Positions 1-8,885 are shown, counted from the stretch's first letter. The stretch is DNA of 14,578 bases from Saprospiraceae bacterium (GCA_027009605.1 JALVCY010000178.1:1-14578); one strand, 5' to 3'. The notes: generated by a model from the sequence alone, not told the origin. Program-made: numbers and translations.

Positions 1-204
1 ATGGAGGTCGTGTATCTAAGCCGAGGGCGTTGCAGTTGTAAGTTGTGGGTGGTACGCTGTGCATACATAACATGCATATCCAACAACAAACGGTAAGCGG
101 TATGTAGTACAACGGGAGGCATGCAATAAATCTCGCAAATTAATTCGTCAAAGAAAACTGAACGTCCGAAGGACAAATTGAGCACCAAAGGCAGCGCTAG
201 CACC

Positions 205-245
205 AAAAAAAAGAAAAGCCCAAAACAATGAAGTTCAGGCTTTTC
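205..245 (-). terminator. Intrinsic terminator after the T9SS cargo gene
   Basis: Read on the minus strand, an 8 bp perfect stem (GAAAAGCC pairing with GGCTTTTC, plus-strand arms 213-220 and 238-245) with a 17-base loop is followed directly by eight T residues (plus-strand A run 205-212). It lies 34 bases past the stop codon of the gene at 279-2756, which is where a rho-independent terminator for that gene should be. The rest of 1-204 shows no credible gene; it holds short G/T-rich words and a 31-codon open frame at position 1 with no protein-like features. Confidence 0.8.
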
Positions 246-278
246 CAGGGATTATAATAAGTTGTATCTTAAAAGAGG

Positions 279-2756
279 CTAGAACTCATCTTTGGTGACA
301 TTGAATTTTTTGAGTACTACGCCGTCCAATGTGTAAACCTTAGCAATATAGATGCCGGAAGTATAAGTATCCAACGGCAAGCTATAGTGATTGGTCTCCA
401 AGCCATTGATACCAAGTATCGTCCGACCTTGCATATCCAAAATCTCAATGTCTGTAGCTTTGAAGCCGCTATTCAGGTGGATATTGAGTTCTTCTGATGC
501 CGGGTTAGGGTAGAGGATGACCTGATCTTCATCTATCTTGGTTAATCCGGTGCCGGCTAAGTTGAGTGTGAGTTGGGTGCTACTACCATTGATGCTGAAG
601 GACTGCCCCTGGGCATTCGAGACGACTCCGCCGTCTATGCGAAGGTCAATCTTGCCATCGTTTAGTTTCCATCCATCAACTTCATCATCAACAATCGTGT
701 TGAATAATCCAATAATCCCTATACCACTGGCTGCAATCTTGCCGGTTCTGGTGATGGCGGATTCGATGCGTCCGTTGTACGGTGGTTTAGAGATAGAGAG
801 TACAGCGTCGTTTCGGGTAAGCCAGCTTTCTTTATTGTAGGTGATAGATACATTATCAAAGGCATCCACCCAATAGTCGATATTGTAGGTGAATCCATAC
901 ACATCAACCGCAGGATGAGCAGGCGTTCCTAAGATTAAAGGAATCGTTACAAAGTCACCGGGCTGTGGGTTGAGTACAGATGGGGTACCAAAATGAATAT
1001 CGATATTCTTTTTGGTTGCAGGAATCTTGGGTGTTAAACTGGAATTTTTAGCGTAAGCTTGGCTAATCGCAACCGTATCTTCCGCAGTAATCTGTCCATC
1101 TCCATTGGTATCGGCATATTTGAGCTCTTCACTATATTTTGTATTATTCCAGTCTGTGGATTGGTGGGCATACCAATCGGTATTAGTATCTGCCCGTTTA
1201 GGTCCGGTTTCCCCAAAGAATCGACCGATAGCTAAAATATCTTTAGAAGAGATGACGCCATCGTGGTCAGCATCTCCCGGCCAGACACAGCCATCAACAC
1301 ACTCACTAGGGGCATCAATCACATCTAAATTGACCTTTACTTCTTTGCATTCTCCATTTTCTGCCACACAATAATTAAAATCAAATTCATCCACGCCTTC
1401 AAAGCCATCATTAGGCGTATAAACCATTAAGTTATAGCCCGAAATTTCTTCACCATTGACTGTAATAGTTTGTTGTCCTTCAAATATTTCTACGATGCCA
1501 TCATCGGCCTGATTAGTCAATTCAAAGGCATATTCCGTAAAGTCCACCGGATACCGAATCACCAAGGGGGTATTCATGGATGTTGTCAGGTCAAAAGTAC
1601 CCTTAGAAGGTGCTTGGTTTCCGATGCCGATTTCAACAGTGGCCGCTTCGATATTGGGGTCAAACATATTTCCAACCCGGTACGTAAAGCTAACCCCTCC
1701 CGAATGGTCAGTCTCCGGCGTATAGGTGAAATTGCCCCCCCCCATATAAACCAAAGTTCCTGATGGTGGCTGAGAAAAGCCTTTTACGTAATAATTTCCG
1801 TAGTCATTATCCAAGACATTAAAAGAGATGGGGACATTTCTTGGGGTAAAGTATTGATCATCAATAGCAATGGTGTTGGGAGCAGATTTATCATAAACGT
1901 CCAGATACACTTCTAAGAAAGTGTGGGGAGCACCGGAAGAAATAGGAGGGTGAAGAGCTAAGACAAAATAATCTTCTCCGACATAGTCCGTATCCGGTGT
2001 ATAAATCAATTCCATCGAATCGGTTGCTGTATATGCAATCTCATAAGTACCATGGAGTGCTTCTTGGGTGGGCAAGAAGTGAGGATATTCCATGGGGATA
2101 ACCACCTTTGTGTTTTTTGTAGTACCTAAGTGCAATTGGCTATTGGATTCAGGGTATCCATCAACCACACTCGTAGTGAACAGACCTGTGGCGCAAGTGC
2201 CTAGGCTATCACAAACCGTATATCTTATTTGTGCAAATCCGGTATAATCAGCATCGGGAACAAAGTCAATCTGTCCATTATTAATGGTTGCCGTACCGCC
2301 TTCCTGAAATGAAATGTTCTTTAGCGTCAAAGGGGGATTACTCGCATAATCATTAGAAATAACATCAATACTAAGCGCAGAACCGCCTAGAAATCTAAAA
2401 CTATAGTCATCTTTTGGCTTTACAATAGATTTTACTACATCAAATTGATAGGTAACGTAATTATAAGATTGCGGAGACGTCCAAACTTCATAAGTAACTT
2501 GATCAAAGCCGATATAATCAGCATCGGGGGTGTAGGAAATTTCATAAAGATTATTCCCCAATGGTTGGGCTTGGCTCGGGGCTGTACCATGCAAGGGGGC
2601 GAGTGTTCTGATGGGTACATTGGGGCTAGCGAATATTTCTGTACTAAAAGATTGATTTTGGATAACCGTAATTCTGCCCCCGGTCGTTTGCGCATTACTG
2701 CCCAACGACAATAGACCAAATATCAACAAAATGGCAATTCGTCGAAGTGATTTCAT
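279..2756 (-). CDS. T9SS-exported multidomain protein: cadherin/Ig-like repeats, dockerin-like loops, C-terminal sorting domain
   Basis: An 825-residue secreted protein. The start at 2756 is chosen because it opens a clean signal peptide (MKSLRR, hydrophobic core, SNA cleavage before Q23); the frame stays open to 2870, but that extension is not signal-like and runs across a promoter-like element. Five repeats about 90 residues apart carry the (Y/F)xPxxxxxG core near residues 75, 165, 252, 345 and 446, typical of bacterial cadherin/Ig-like domains. Residues 495-506 (DADHDGVISSKD) and 549-560 (DTNGDGQITAED) are two dockerin type I-like calcium loops, the first preceded by CVWPG. Residues 585-737 are beta-rich and may be cohesin-like. 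The tail from about residue 746 (LYPNPASEELNI, then DMQGR, LPLDTYTSGIYIAKV) is a typical T9SS sorting domain, so surface attachment or release is expected. The ligand is unknown; adhesion is an inference. A G9 tract lies in the fourth repeat. A terminator follows at 205-245. Confidence 0.9.
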   Translation of the reverse strand: MKSLRRIAILLIFGLLSLGSNAQTTGGRITVIQNQSFSTEIFASPNVPIRTLAPLHGTAPSQAQPLGNNLYEISYTPDADYIGFDQVTYEVWTSPQSYNYVTYQFDVVKSIVKPKDDYSFRFLGGSALSIDVISNDYASNPPLTLKNISFQEGGTATINNGQIDFVPDADYTGFAQIRYTVCDSLGTCATGLFTTSVVDGYPESNSQLHLGTTKNTKVVIPMEYPHFLPTQEALHGTYEIAYTATDSMELIYTPDTDYVGEDYFVLALHPPISSGAPHTFLEVYLDVYDKSAPNTIAIDDQYFTPRNVPISFNVLDNDYGNYYVKGFSQPPSGTLVYMGGGNFTYTPETDHSGGVSFTYRVGNMFDPNIEAATVEIGIGNQAPSKGTFDLTTSMNTPLVIRYPVDFTEYAFELTNQADDGIVEIFEGQQTITVNGEEISGYNLMVYTPNDGFEGVDEFDFNYCVAENGECKEVKVNLDVIDAPSECVDGCVWPGDADHDGVISSKDILAIGRFFGETGPKRADTNTDWYAHQSTDWNNTKYSEELKYADTNGDGQITAEDTVAISQAYAKNSSLTPKIPATKKNIDIHFGTPSVLNPQPGDFVTIPLILGTPAHPAVDVYGFTYNIDYWVDAFDNVSITYNKESWLTRNDAVLSISKPPYNGRIESAITRTGKIAASGIGIIGLFNTIVDDEVDGWKLNDGKIDLRIDGGVVSNAQGQSFSINGSSTQLTLNLAGTGLTKIDEDQVILYPNPASEELNIHLNSGFKATDIEILDMQGRTILGINGLETNHYSLPLDTYTSGIYIAKVYTLDGVVLKKFNVTKDEF

Positions 2757-2777
2757 ATAAGGGATGTTTATTTGATT

Positions 2778-2808
2778 GCAAGATAGGAGTTTATTTGGTG
2801 AATTACAA
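2778..2808 (-). promoter_or_regulatory. Putative promoter of the T9SS cargo gene
   Basis: On the minus strand, TTG (2808-2806) is followed after 20 bases by TATCTTGC (2785-2778). This resembles the Bacteroidota TTG / TAnnTTTG promoter with one T missing from the -7 box. Transcription would begin near 2772, just upstream of the start at 2756, which supports that start over the longer frame opening at 2870. Confidence 0.4.
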
Positions 2809-3734
2809 CCAATAATGGGAAAAAAAAGAGCGGACTTTCTCATTAGCATTTTTTTGAATGTGTTAATCAATTGGTTTGCAGTTTGTTATATCTATGCACC
2901 TTTTCTTGCTTGCGCAAAAAAATATCTGGAAAATGGACGAAAAACAAACTGTATCGGGTCTTGGAAGCCGGCTGGGGCAATAAATTGGTGGTCTGTTGCG
3001 TGGGAAGAACATATTACCAATTTTTCTTAATTATTCAAATTTGATGCCACAAGCTTCATCTTGGGAAAATTTAACATATCTTTTTGGTCTTTGGTCTTTG
3101 GGGCGCAGCAAGCTGCTTTTGGTCTTTGGCTTCGGTAGTGGTTTGTTTTTGGCTTCATCTCTCGATATTCAGTATTTTGCATTTGTTATTCAGTTTGTTT
3201 TTCATGATTGAGAACAGTTGAGACGCTCGATGATGCTCGAAAGCCCTTGGATTTTCAAAAACTCGGATGTCTTCGCCAAGAATCTTGTTGATGATGTCTA
3301 ATTTCGGCGAATCTTGGAAATTTCCCCAAGTCTCTATTCTGAAACTTTTAATTTGTACCAAAAAGCAAGGAAACGGGCACGCCTTTCGGGATAACGGGAC
3401 TATACGAGATTTTATAAACAATGGTTCGCTAAAAAACTACAAATTTTGCTGGAAGAATAAATACCACTTTTTGTTTGTTGTTCAAAGACCACAGAAGCCG
3501 GTATGTACGTCCCTACGTGAGAAAAATTTAAAAAAAACAGGGGTGAAAAAGGCATTTTTGACCAAAATTGTAAGAGCCTAAACAGTCACAAAAAGTCTTA
3601 GCTAAGCTTGTTATTTTAGAATTGACTAGTGCATGTCTTATCTTTGGGGCGTTATTCTCGACTTGGCCACCTGAGCTTGGTGACAGAATTCACCGTTACC
3701 GTACGGCTTTTGCAAAGCAAAACTTCCATATTCA
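2809..3734. other. Gene-poor spacer between the cargo gene and the 473-residue protein
   Basis: No convincing gene. 3083-3145 is low-complexity with repeated GGTCTTTGG-like words and a GCAGC/GCTGC palindrome. 3155-3421 (minus) is open for 88 codons and contains a stretch that reads fairly protein-like (around DIINKILGEDIRVFENPRAF), but it has no recognisable domain or promoter; it may be chance or a gene remnant. 3506-3516 carries TACGTCCCTAC, an inverted copy of an 11-mer in the palindrome at 9189-9230. 3597-3606 is a 10 bp palindrome (CTTAGCTAAG). 3708-3722 is a perfect TTTTGC-AAA-GCAAAA hairpin without a T tract. Confidence 0.5.
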
Positions 3735-3768
3735 TTGATGAGTGGTTACCAAATTTTTCTTAAATTTG
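3735..3768 (+). promoter_or_regulatory. Putative promoter with a perfect TAnnTTTG box
   Basis: TAAATTTG at 3761-3768 matches the Bacteroidota -7 consensus exactly. A TTG lies at 3735-3737, 23 bases upstream, slightly further than usual. Transcription would begin near 3775, 15 bases before ATG 3790. The longer open frame beginning at 3742 would start inside this promoter, so 3790 is the better start. Confidence 0.5.
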
Positions 3769-3789
3769 CCAAAAGCACTCAGCCTTACT

Positions 3790-5211
3790 ATGGAATCCAC
3801 TAAAATTGTACAGAGCTTACGCAAATTAGATTTGGAGAGCCGGAAACGGTTTCGACTTTATTTGCTATCTCCGTATTTTAACCGGAGCAAGACTTTTCTT
3901 CGTGCATTTGATGTTATCTCTTCTTTTATCGACAAAAATGGACAGCAAAAGCTATCTAAGACCTATTTTTGGAAAAAGGTATTTGGTAAGGCAGATTTTA
4001 AGGAGGTGAATTTACGTAAGCTTAACTCCGATTTATTACGTGTTTTTAAGGATTTTTTGGCGCAGGAGCAATACCAAACAGATACAGGGCGGCAAATTAA
4101 TTATCTAATGAAAGCGGTTCATGATTTGGGGATTGATGCGTTGAAATCTATTTCTATCCGACAAAGTGATCGTTTTTTTGAAGAAACCCCTTATCGAGAT
4201 GCTTCTTTTTATTTGCAAAAATATACAAAGGAAAAGGAGTACTATCAATTGATTGAATTTAACAAGGATCGAGAAGCCAAGTCTAATGTAGAAGAAATCC
4301 TGAAAAATTTGGATTTGTTTTATCTTACCGAAAAATTGGCCTTCTACACCACATCTCTGTCGCGGCGAAAATTTTTAGCGCATGACTTTAAATTGATGTT
4401 CATCGAGGAGATTCTGAATCATTTAAAGACTAGCGATTATCGCCAAGAGCCTGCTGTGGCGATTTATTATTATTTGACATTGGCCATGTTGGACATTAAT
4501 AATGTGGAGGCTTTTAATAAGTTGAAAGAGCTAATCAATAAGAATATTCATATCTTTCCTGTAGATGAAGCCGTGCAAATCTATTCCGGTGCACTAAACT
4601 ATACGGTGGCCAAATTGAATGCAGGGGCTTCGGAGTATAACGCACAGTACATTGCTCTCATTAAGCAAATGATTGAGAAGGGATATATTCTTGAAAAAGA
4701 TGGGTACATTGCTTTGAATAAGTTTAGAAATGCTTGTCGGTTGGCCTTACGAATTGAAAAATTCGAATGGACGGAGTGGTTTATTCAGGAATATGGGTCT
4801 AAACTTCATCCTAGTGTCCGGGAAAGTGCGATGAATTTTACTTTGGCCTTATTACATCAAAGAAAGAAAGAGTTTGAAAAAGTTGTGCCATTATTGAATG
4901 TAATCGAATATGATGATGTGGCATTTGGCTTGGCTGCGAAGGCATTATTAGCCGCAGCATACTATGAATTAGATGAATTCGATGTATTAGAGTCCCATAT
5001 TGATGCCTTTAAAGTCTTCCTAAGCAGACGTAAGGATATTCCGGAAGTAAGGAGAAAAAACTATCTACTTCACTTGCGATATTTAAATCGATTAATTAGG
5101 ATTATTCCGGGAGATCGGTCTGCGATTGATAAATATGTTGCCGAACTAAAAGCAGAAGGCAAAGTAATCAATGCAGAATTTTTGCTGGAAAAAGCCGAAG
5201 AGCTTAGATAA
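3790..5211 (+). CDS. Conserved-looking helical cytoplasmic protein of unknown function (473 aa)
   Basis: I do not recognise a named domain. The protein is 473 residues, rich in K, E, L and aromatic residues, with no signal peptide or membrane segment, so it should be cytoplasmic. It reads as nearly all alpha-helical; the middle and C-terminal parts (for example the ALAAKALLAAAYYELDEF-like stretch near residue 400) suggest TPR-like helical hairpins, which is an inference. The N terminus has a motif-like LYLLSPYFNRSK (23-34) and a second block, YFWKKVFGKADF then LRKLNSDLLRVF (59-86); this pattern resembles a lineage-specific family I associate with Saprospiraceae. Start 3790 is chosen over 3742 because a TAAATTTG promoter box sits between them. 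The gene stands alone on the plus strand and converges on sdhB with 56 bases between stops. No function is proposed. Confidence 0.85.
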   Translation: MESTKIVQSLRKLDLESRKRFRLYLLSPYFNRSKTFLRAFDVISSFIDKNGQQKLSKTYFWKKVFGKADFKEVNLRKLNSDLLRVFKDFLAQEQYQTDTGRQINYLMKAVHDLGIDALKSISIRQSDRFFEETPYRDASFYLQKYTKEKEYYQLIEFNKDREAKSNVEEILKNLDLFYLTEKLAFYTTSLSRRKFLAHDFKLMFIEEILNHLKTSDYRQEPAVAIYYYLTLAMLDINNVEAFNKLKELINKNIHIFPVDEAVQIYSGALNYTVAKLNAGASEYNAQYIALIKQMIEKGYILEKDGYIALNKFRNACRLALRIEKFEWTEWFIQEYGSKLHPSVRESAMNFTLALLHQRKKEFEKVVPLLNVIEYDDVAFGLAAKALLAAAYYELDEFDVLESHIDAFKVFLSRRKDIPEVRRKNYLLHLRYLNRLIRIIPGDRSAIDKYVAELKAEGKVINAEFLLEKAEELR

Positions 5212-5213
5212 AA

Positions 5214-5245
5214 AAAATGCCTACCGGAAAAACGATAGACATTTT
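5214..5245. terminator. Possible bidirectional terminator between converging genes
   Basis: AAAATG (5214-5219) pairs with CATTTT (5240-5245), CTA (5221-5223) with TAG (5236-5238) and CG (5225-5226) with CG (5233-5234), leaving two C-A mismatches. The A-rich left and T-rich right arms would give a U-rich tail in either direction. It sits in the 56-base gap between the stop of the plus-strand gene and the stop of sdhB. The mismatches make it weaker than the terminator at 205-245. Confidence 0.4.
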
Positions 5246-5267
5246 ATGAGGGATATGTTCAGGAATA

Positions 5268-6017
5268 TTACTCTTTTTCTGAGCAAATAGCTGCTGAGAG
5301 ATAGTTTTTGTTCATCAGAGCTATGTTGATTAAACTGATTCCTTTTGGACATTCGGCTTCGCAGGCACCTAAGTTGGTACAATTTCCAAAACCTTCTTTA
5401 TCCATTTGTCTGACCATGCCTAGGGCACGCTTGTCTTTTTCTAATTTACCTTGCGGTAGGAGGTTCAAGTGGCTGACTTTTGCGGAAGTGAACAACATCG
5501 CTGCGCCATTCGGACAAGCCGCAACACAGGCCCCACAACCAATACAAGCGGCAGCATCCATAGCCAATTCCACCGTGTCTTTGTCAATGAGAATTTCATT
5601 GGCATCTCTCGGGCCACCCGTATTGACGGAAATAAATCCACCGGATTGGATGATGCGATCAAACGCCGAGCGATCGACCGCCAAATCCTTGATAATCGGA
5701 AAAGCCTTAGCGCGGAATGGCTCGACCGTAATTGTCTGACCATCCTTGTAAAAACGCATGTGCAATTGACAGGTTGTAGTCCGTTCATTCGGGCCGTGCG
5801 GATGCCCGTCAATCACCATACTACACGCCCCGCAAATACCTTCCCGGCAATCATGCTCATAAGCCACCGGCTCTTTGCCGGCTTCGAGAAGGTTTTGGTT
5901 CAATACGTCGAGCATTTCTAGGAAAGACATGTGCTCATTGGCTTCCACGACATGAGTCTCGAAGTGCCCTTTCGTATTGTTATTTTTTTGTCTCCAGATC
6001 TTTAAGTTGAGTTTCAT
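5268..6017 (-). CDS. sdhB: Succinate dehydrogenase/fumarate reductase iron-sulfur subunit
   Basis: A 249-residue electron-transfer subunit of complex II, passing electrons between the flavin of SdhA and the haem/quinone sites of SdhC on the cytoplasmic face of the membrane. All cluster ligands are present. The [2Fe-2S] ligands are C57, C62, C65 (CREGICGAC) and C83. C158, C161 and C164 (CIGCGAC) with C223 fit the [4Fe-4S] cluster. C168, C213 and C219 fit the [3Fe-4S] cluster, assigned by analogy with E. coli SdhB. Length is normal for the family. It is the last gene of sdhC-sdhA-sdhB, 75 bases after the sdhA stop, a wider gap than between sdhC and sdhA but with no terminator or promoter that I can see. 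The same family serves as fumarate reductase (frdB) in other Bacteroidota; sequence alone does not fix the direction. Confidence 0.96.
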   Translation of the reverse strand: MKLNLKIWRQKNNNTKGHFETHVVEANEHMSFLEMLDVLNQNLLEAGKEPVAYEHDCREGICGACSMVIDGHPHGPNERTTTCQLHMRFYKDGQTITVEPFRAKAFPIIKDLAVDRSAFDRIIQSGGFISVNTGGPRDANEILIDKDTVELAMDAAACIGCGACVAACPNGAAMLFTSAKVSHLNLLPQGKLEKDKRALGMVRQMDKEGFGNCTNLGACEAECPKGISLINIALMNKNYLSAAICSEKE

Positions 6018-6092
6018 TTCTTTTATTTTTTAAACTTATAGGTTTGGGTTGCCTGCCAAGGAGTGTCTTGACTTTGCGCAAGCCGGAGCGAC

Positions 6093-8093
6093 CTATTCGT
6101 ATGATCTAGTTTTTAGTTCGATGTCCTTAAATTCAAGCTCTTCTTTGTATAAGTCAGGGTCTTGATCCCAACCATTCCATTTCCAAGCAGCCACGTAGGC
6201 AAAATCCTTGTCGTTCCGTAAGGCTTCGCCTTTTTCGGTTTGATATTCTTCGCGGAAGTGTCCGCCGGCAGATTCTTTTCTGGCTTCGGCATCAATGAGG
6301 AGCAATTCGGCTAATTCCATAAAGTCAGCGACGCGGCCGGCTTTTTCGACTTCGTTGTTATAGTCTTCTGCACTACCCGGCACAAATACATCTTTCCAAA
6401 AACGCTCTCTTAATTCCCGAACTAGTTGGCGACCTTTTTTTAGGCCTTCTTCGTTTCTGGAGATGGCTCCGTATTCCCACATGATTTTACCCAATTCTTT
6501 GTGGAATTCTTCGACGGACGTTTTGCCGTTGATGGATAGTAGTTTTTCGATTTGGTCTCTGACGGCCTGTTCTGCTTGCGCAAATTCCGGAAGGTCAGGA
6601 CTGATCGTCGGTGTCCGAATCTCTCCGGAAAGGAAAGTGCCTATGGTATAAGGTATCACAAAATATCCATCAGCCAGCCCTTGCATCAAGGCAGAAGCCC
6701 CTAGACGGTTGGCTCCGTGGTCGGAGAAGTTGGCTTCACCCAAGACAAATAATCCGGGGATATTGGACTGTAAGTTATAATCGACCCAAAGCCCGCCCAT
6801 AGTATAATGAACAGCAGGATAAATCATCATCGGCGTTTTGTAAGGGTCATCACCGGTGATGCGCTCGTACATTTCGAATAAGTTACCGTATTTTTCTTCG
6901 ATGACTTGTTCGCCCAACTTGGTAATGGTGGCAGCATCGGGATTGTGAATTCCTTGGACATGGGCTTGTGCCTTACCATATCTTTGGATAGCTGACGCAA
7001 AATCAAGATAAACGGCTTTGCCGGTTGCATTGACTCCGCCACCAGCGTCACAGGCCATTTTGGCTGCCCGGGAAGCGACATCTCTGGGGACTAAGTTTCC
7101 AAATGCCGGATACCTTCTTTCCAAGTAGTAGTCTCTATCTTCTTCCGGTATTTCGGTCGGTTTCTTTTTGCCTTCACGAATGGCCATTACATCGGCTTCA
7201 TGCTTAGGCACCCAGATACGTCCATCATTCCGTAAGGATTCGGACATCAAAGTCAATTTGGATTGATAGTCTCCGGATTGCGGGATACAAGTAGGGTGGA
7301 TTTGCACATAACATGGGTTAGCAAAATAAGCCCCTTTCTTTGCGGCACGCCAAGCGGCGGTGGCATTGGAAGCCATGGCATTGGTCGAAAGATAATATAG
7401 ATTTCCATACCCACCGGTGGCCAGTACAACTGCATGAGCCGCATGTCTTTCTAATTCACCGGTTACTAAGTTTCTGGCGATGATGCCGCGAGCTTTTCCG
7501 TCCACCAACACCAACTCCAGCATTTCGCGACGATTATATTGAGTCACTTGACCGGTAGCAATCTGGCGGGAAAGAGCCGAGTAGGCACCCAGCAAAAGCT
7601 GTTGTCCGGTCTGACCCCGTGCATAGAAGGTTCTGGAGACCAATACACCCCCAAAAGAGCGATTGGCCAGTGTGCCCCCATATTCGCGTGCAAACGGCAC
7701 ACCTTGGGCGACACATTGGTCGATGATGTTACCGGAAACTTCAGCCAAGCGATAGACATTGGCTTCTCTGGAGCGGTAATCTCCACCTTTCACGGTGTCA
7801 TAAAAAAGTCTGTAGTCGCTGTCCCCATCATTTTGATAGTTTTTGGAAGCGTTGATACCGCCTTGAGCGGCGATACTGTGTGCCCGTCTCGGGCTATCGT
7901 GGAAAGTAAAGACTTTGACATTGTAGCCCATTTCACCAAAAGAAGCGGCAGCCGAAGCACCTGCTAATCCAGTACCGACCACAATGATGTCTAATTTTCT
8001 CTTGTTATTGGGTGCCACGAGTGGCATTTTAGAGCGATATTCTGTCCATTTTGTGGCTAAAGGCCCTTCAGGAACATTTCCATTGAGTTTCAT
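6093..8093 (-). CDS. sdhA: Succinate dehydrogenase/fumarate reductase flavoprotein subunit
   Basis: A 666-residue catalytic subunit of complex II that interconverts succinate and fumarate. The FAD-binding Rossmann motif GTGLAGASAA is at residues 40-49. H72 in the RAHSIAAQGGIN motif is the expected covalent FAD attachment site. Active-site signatures are HPT at 266-268, the SESLRNDG block near 284-291, the catalytic arginine R337 in NLVPRDVASR, H429 in HYTMGG, and R463 in GANRLGASAL. The length and the extended N terminus before the Rossmann fold fit the long SdhA of Bacteroidota. The start lies 20 bases after the sdhC stop, so the two are surely co-transcribed. Nothing is truncated or substituted at the key positions. 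Whether it works mainly as dehydrogenase or fumarate reductase in vivo cannot be told from the sequence. Confidence 0.97.
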   Translation of the reverse strand: MKLNGNVPEGPLATKWTEYRSKMPLVAPNNKRKLDIIVVGTGLAGASAAASFGEMGYNVKVFTFHDSPRRAHSIAAQGGINASKNYQNDGDSDYRLFYDTVKGGDYRSREANVYRLAEVSGNIIDQCVAQGVPFAREYGGTLANRSFGGVLVSRTFYARGQTGQQLLLGAYSALSRQIATGQVTQYNRREMLELVLVDGKARGIIARNLVTGELERHAAHAVVLATGGYGNLYYLSTNAMASNATAAWRAAKKGAYFANPCYVQIHPTCIPQSGDYQSKLTLMSESLRNDGRIWVPKHEADVMAIREGKKKPTEIPEEDRDYYLERRYPAFGNLVPRDVASRAAKMACDAGGGVNATGKAVYLDFASAIQRYGKAQAHVQGIHNPDAATITKLGEQVIEEKYGNLFEMYERITGDDPYKTPMMIYPAVHYTMGGLWVDYNLQSNIPGLFVLGEANFSDHGANRLGASALMQGLADGYFVIPYTIGTFLSGEIRTPTISPDLPEFAQAEQAVRDQIEKLLSINGKTSVEEFHKELGKIMWEYGAISRNEEGLKKGRQLVRELRERFWKDVFVPGSAEDYNNEVEKAGRVADFMELAELLLIDAEARKESAGGHFREEYQTEKGEALRNDKDFAYVAAWKWNGWDQDPDLYKEELEFKDIELKTRSYE

Positions 8094-8113
8094 ATATCGA
8101 AGGTTTGGTTGGA

Positions 8114-8779
8114 TTAATGGTTAAGGAACATAAGAATAGGGATAATAGCAAATCCCAAAGCAAGTACGACAGATAAGACTCTACCGATTGCGACGACGAA
8201 GCCATCGTATTTGGCGTGTCTAAGTCCCAAGGTCTGGAAAGCACTATCAAATCCATGCCATAGGTGGATGCCCAATACAATCATGGAAAAGACATACCAG
8301 CCAACATAAATCGGACTGCTAAACTTAATGGCTACTAATTTGGCCAAGTCTTTTACGCCGTCTAATTCTCCTAAGTCGCCATAGTGCATCTGAAACCAAA
8401 AGTCGCCCATGTGCAAGATAAGGAATACCAATATCAGTATCCCCAGCCATATCATATTCCGACCGGCAAAGGTGGTATTGTTGGTGACTTTGACGGCATA
8501 TTTTTGTCCTTTTGCGGCGGCATTTTGCCGCCAAAGGATTAGGCCTTGGATGGCATGCAGTGCAAAAAGCAATTTCATAATCCAAGACATAGCTTGAATG
8601 AATCCGTTGTGTGCCATAAATTCGGCGTAGTGATTAAACGCATTGCCGCCGTCTGCATGCAGCAATTGTAAGTTTCCAAGCAGGTGTACCAATAAAAACA
8701 GTACAAAGAAGAGTCCGGTAAGACTCATAATCACTTTTCGCCCGATGGAAGATGTGAATAGGTTAGAAAGCCAACTCAT
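8114..8779 (-). CDS. sdhC: Succinate dehydrogenase cytochrome b subunit (di-haem, b558 type)
   Basis: A 221-residue membrane anchor of complex II with five hydrophobic segments, roughly at residues 15-38, 62-83, 108-128, 155-176 and 195-218. Four histidines inside helices, H32 (LLVHLLGN), H75 (LFALHAIQG), H123 (LILHMGDFW) and H172 (LGIHLWHGF), are the expected axial ligands of two b haems. This is the single-subunit type B arrangement, and there is no sdhD. Such enzymes usually react with menaquinone, which is an inference here. It is the first gene of the operon, with a TAGATTTG promoter box about 107 bases upstream (8886-8893). The start at 8779 gives the MSWLSNLFTSSIGRK N terminus normal for the family. 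Confidence 0.95.
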   Translation of the reverse strand: MSWLSNLFTSSIGRKVIMSLTGLFFVLFLLVHLLGNLQLLHADGGNAFNHYAEFMAHNGFIQAMSWIMKLLFALHAIQGLILWRQNAAAKGQKYAVKVTNNTTFAGRNMIWLGILILVFLILHMGDFWFQMHYGDLGELDGVKDLAKLVAIKFSSPIYVGWYVFSMIVLGIHLWHGFDSAFQTLGLRHAKYDGFVVAIGRVLSVVLALGFAIIPILMFLNH

Positions 8780-8885
8780 ATTGTTGATTCTATTTGGGTT
8801 AAGAAGGGAGCTTACGCAAAAAAGTAGATAAGCCCGTTACAGTTTTCTAAAGTAGGGTAGGATAGACATTGTTTCAATGCGAATG

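Noticed and set aside
1..96. 31-codon frame opening with ATG at the first base
   Set aside because: Short, odd in composition (many C, V, R), no promoter visible, and it overlaps G/T-rich spacer words.
3708..3722. TTTTGC-AAA-GCAAAA hairpin as a terminator
   Set aside because: A perfect 6 bp stem, but no T run follows on either strand and no gene ends just before it.
7539..7967. 142-codon plus-strand frame inside sdhA
   Set aside because: It lies opposite a fully conserved FAD-domain coding region and is a shadow of it.
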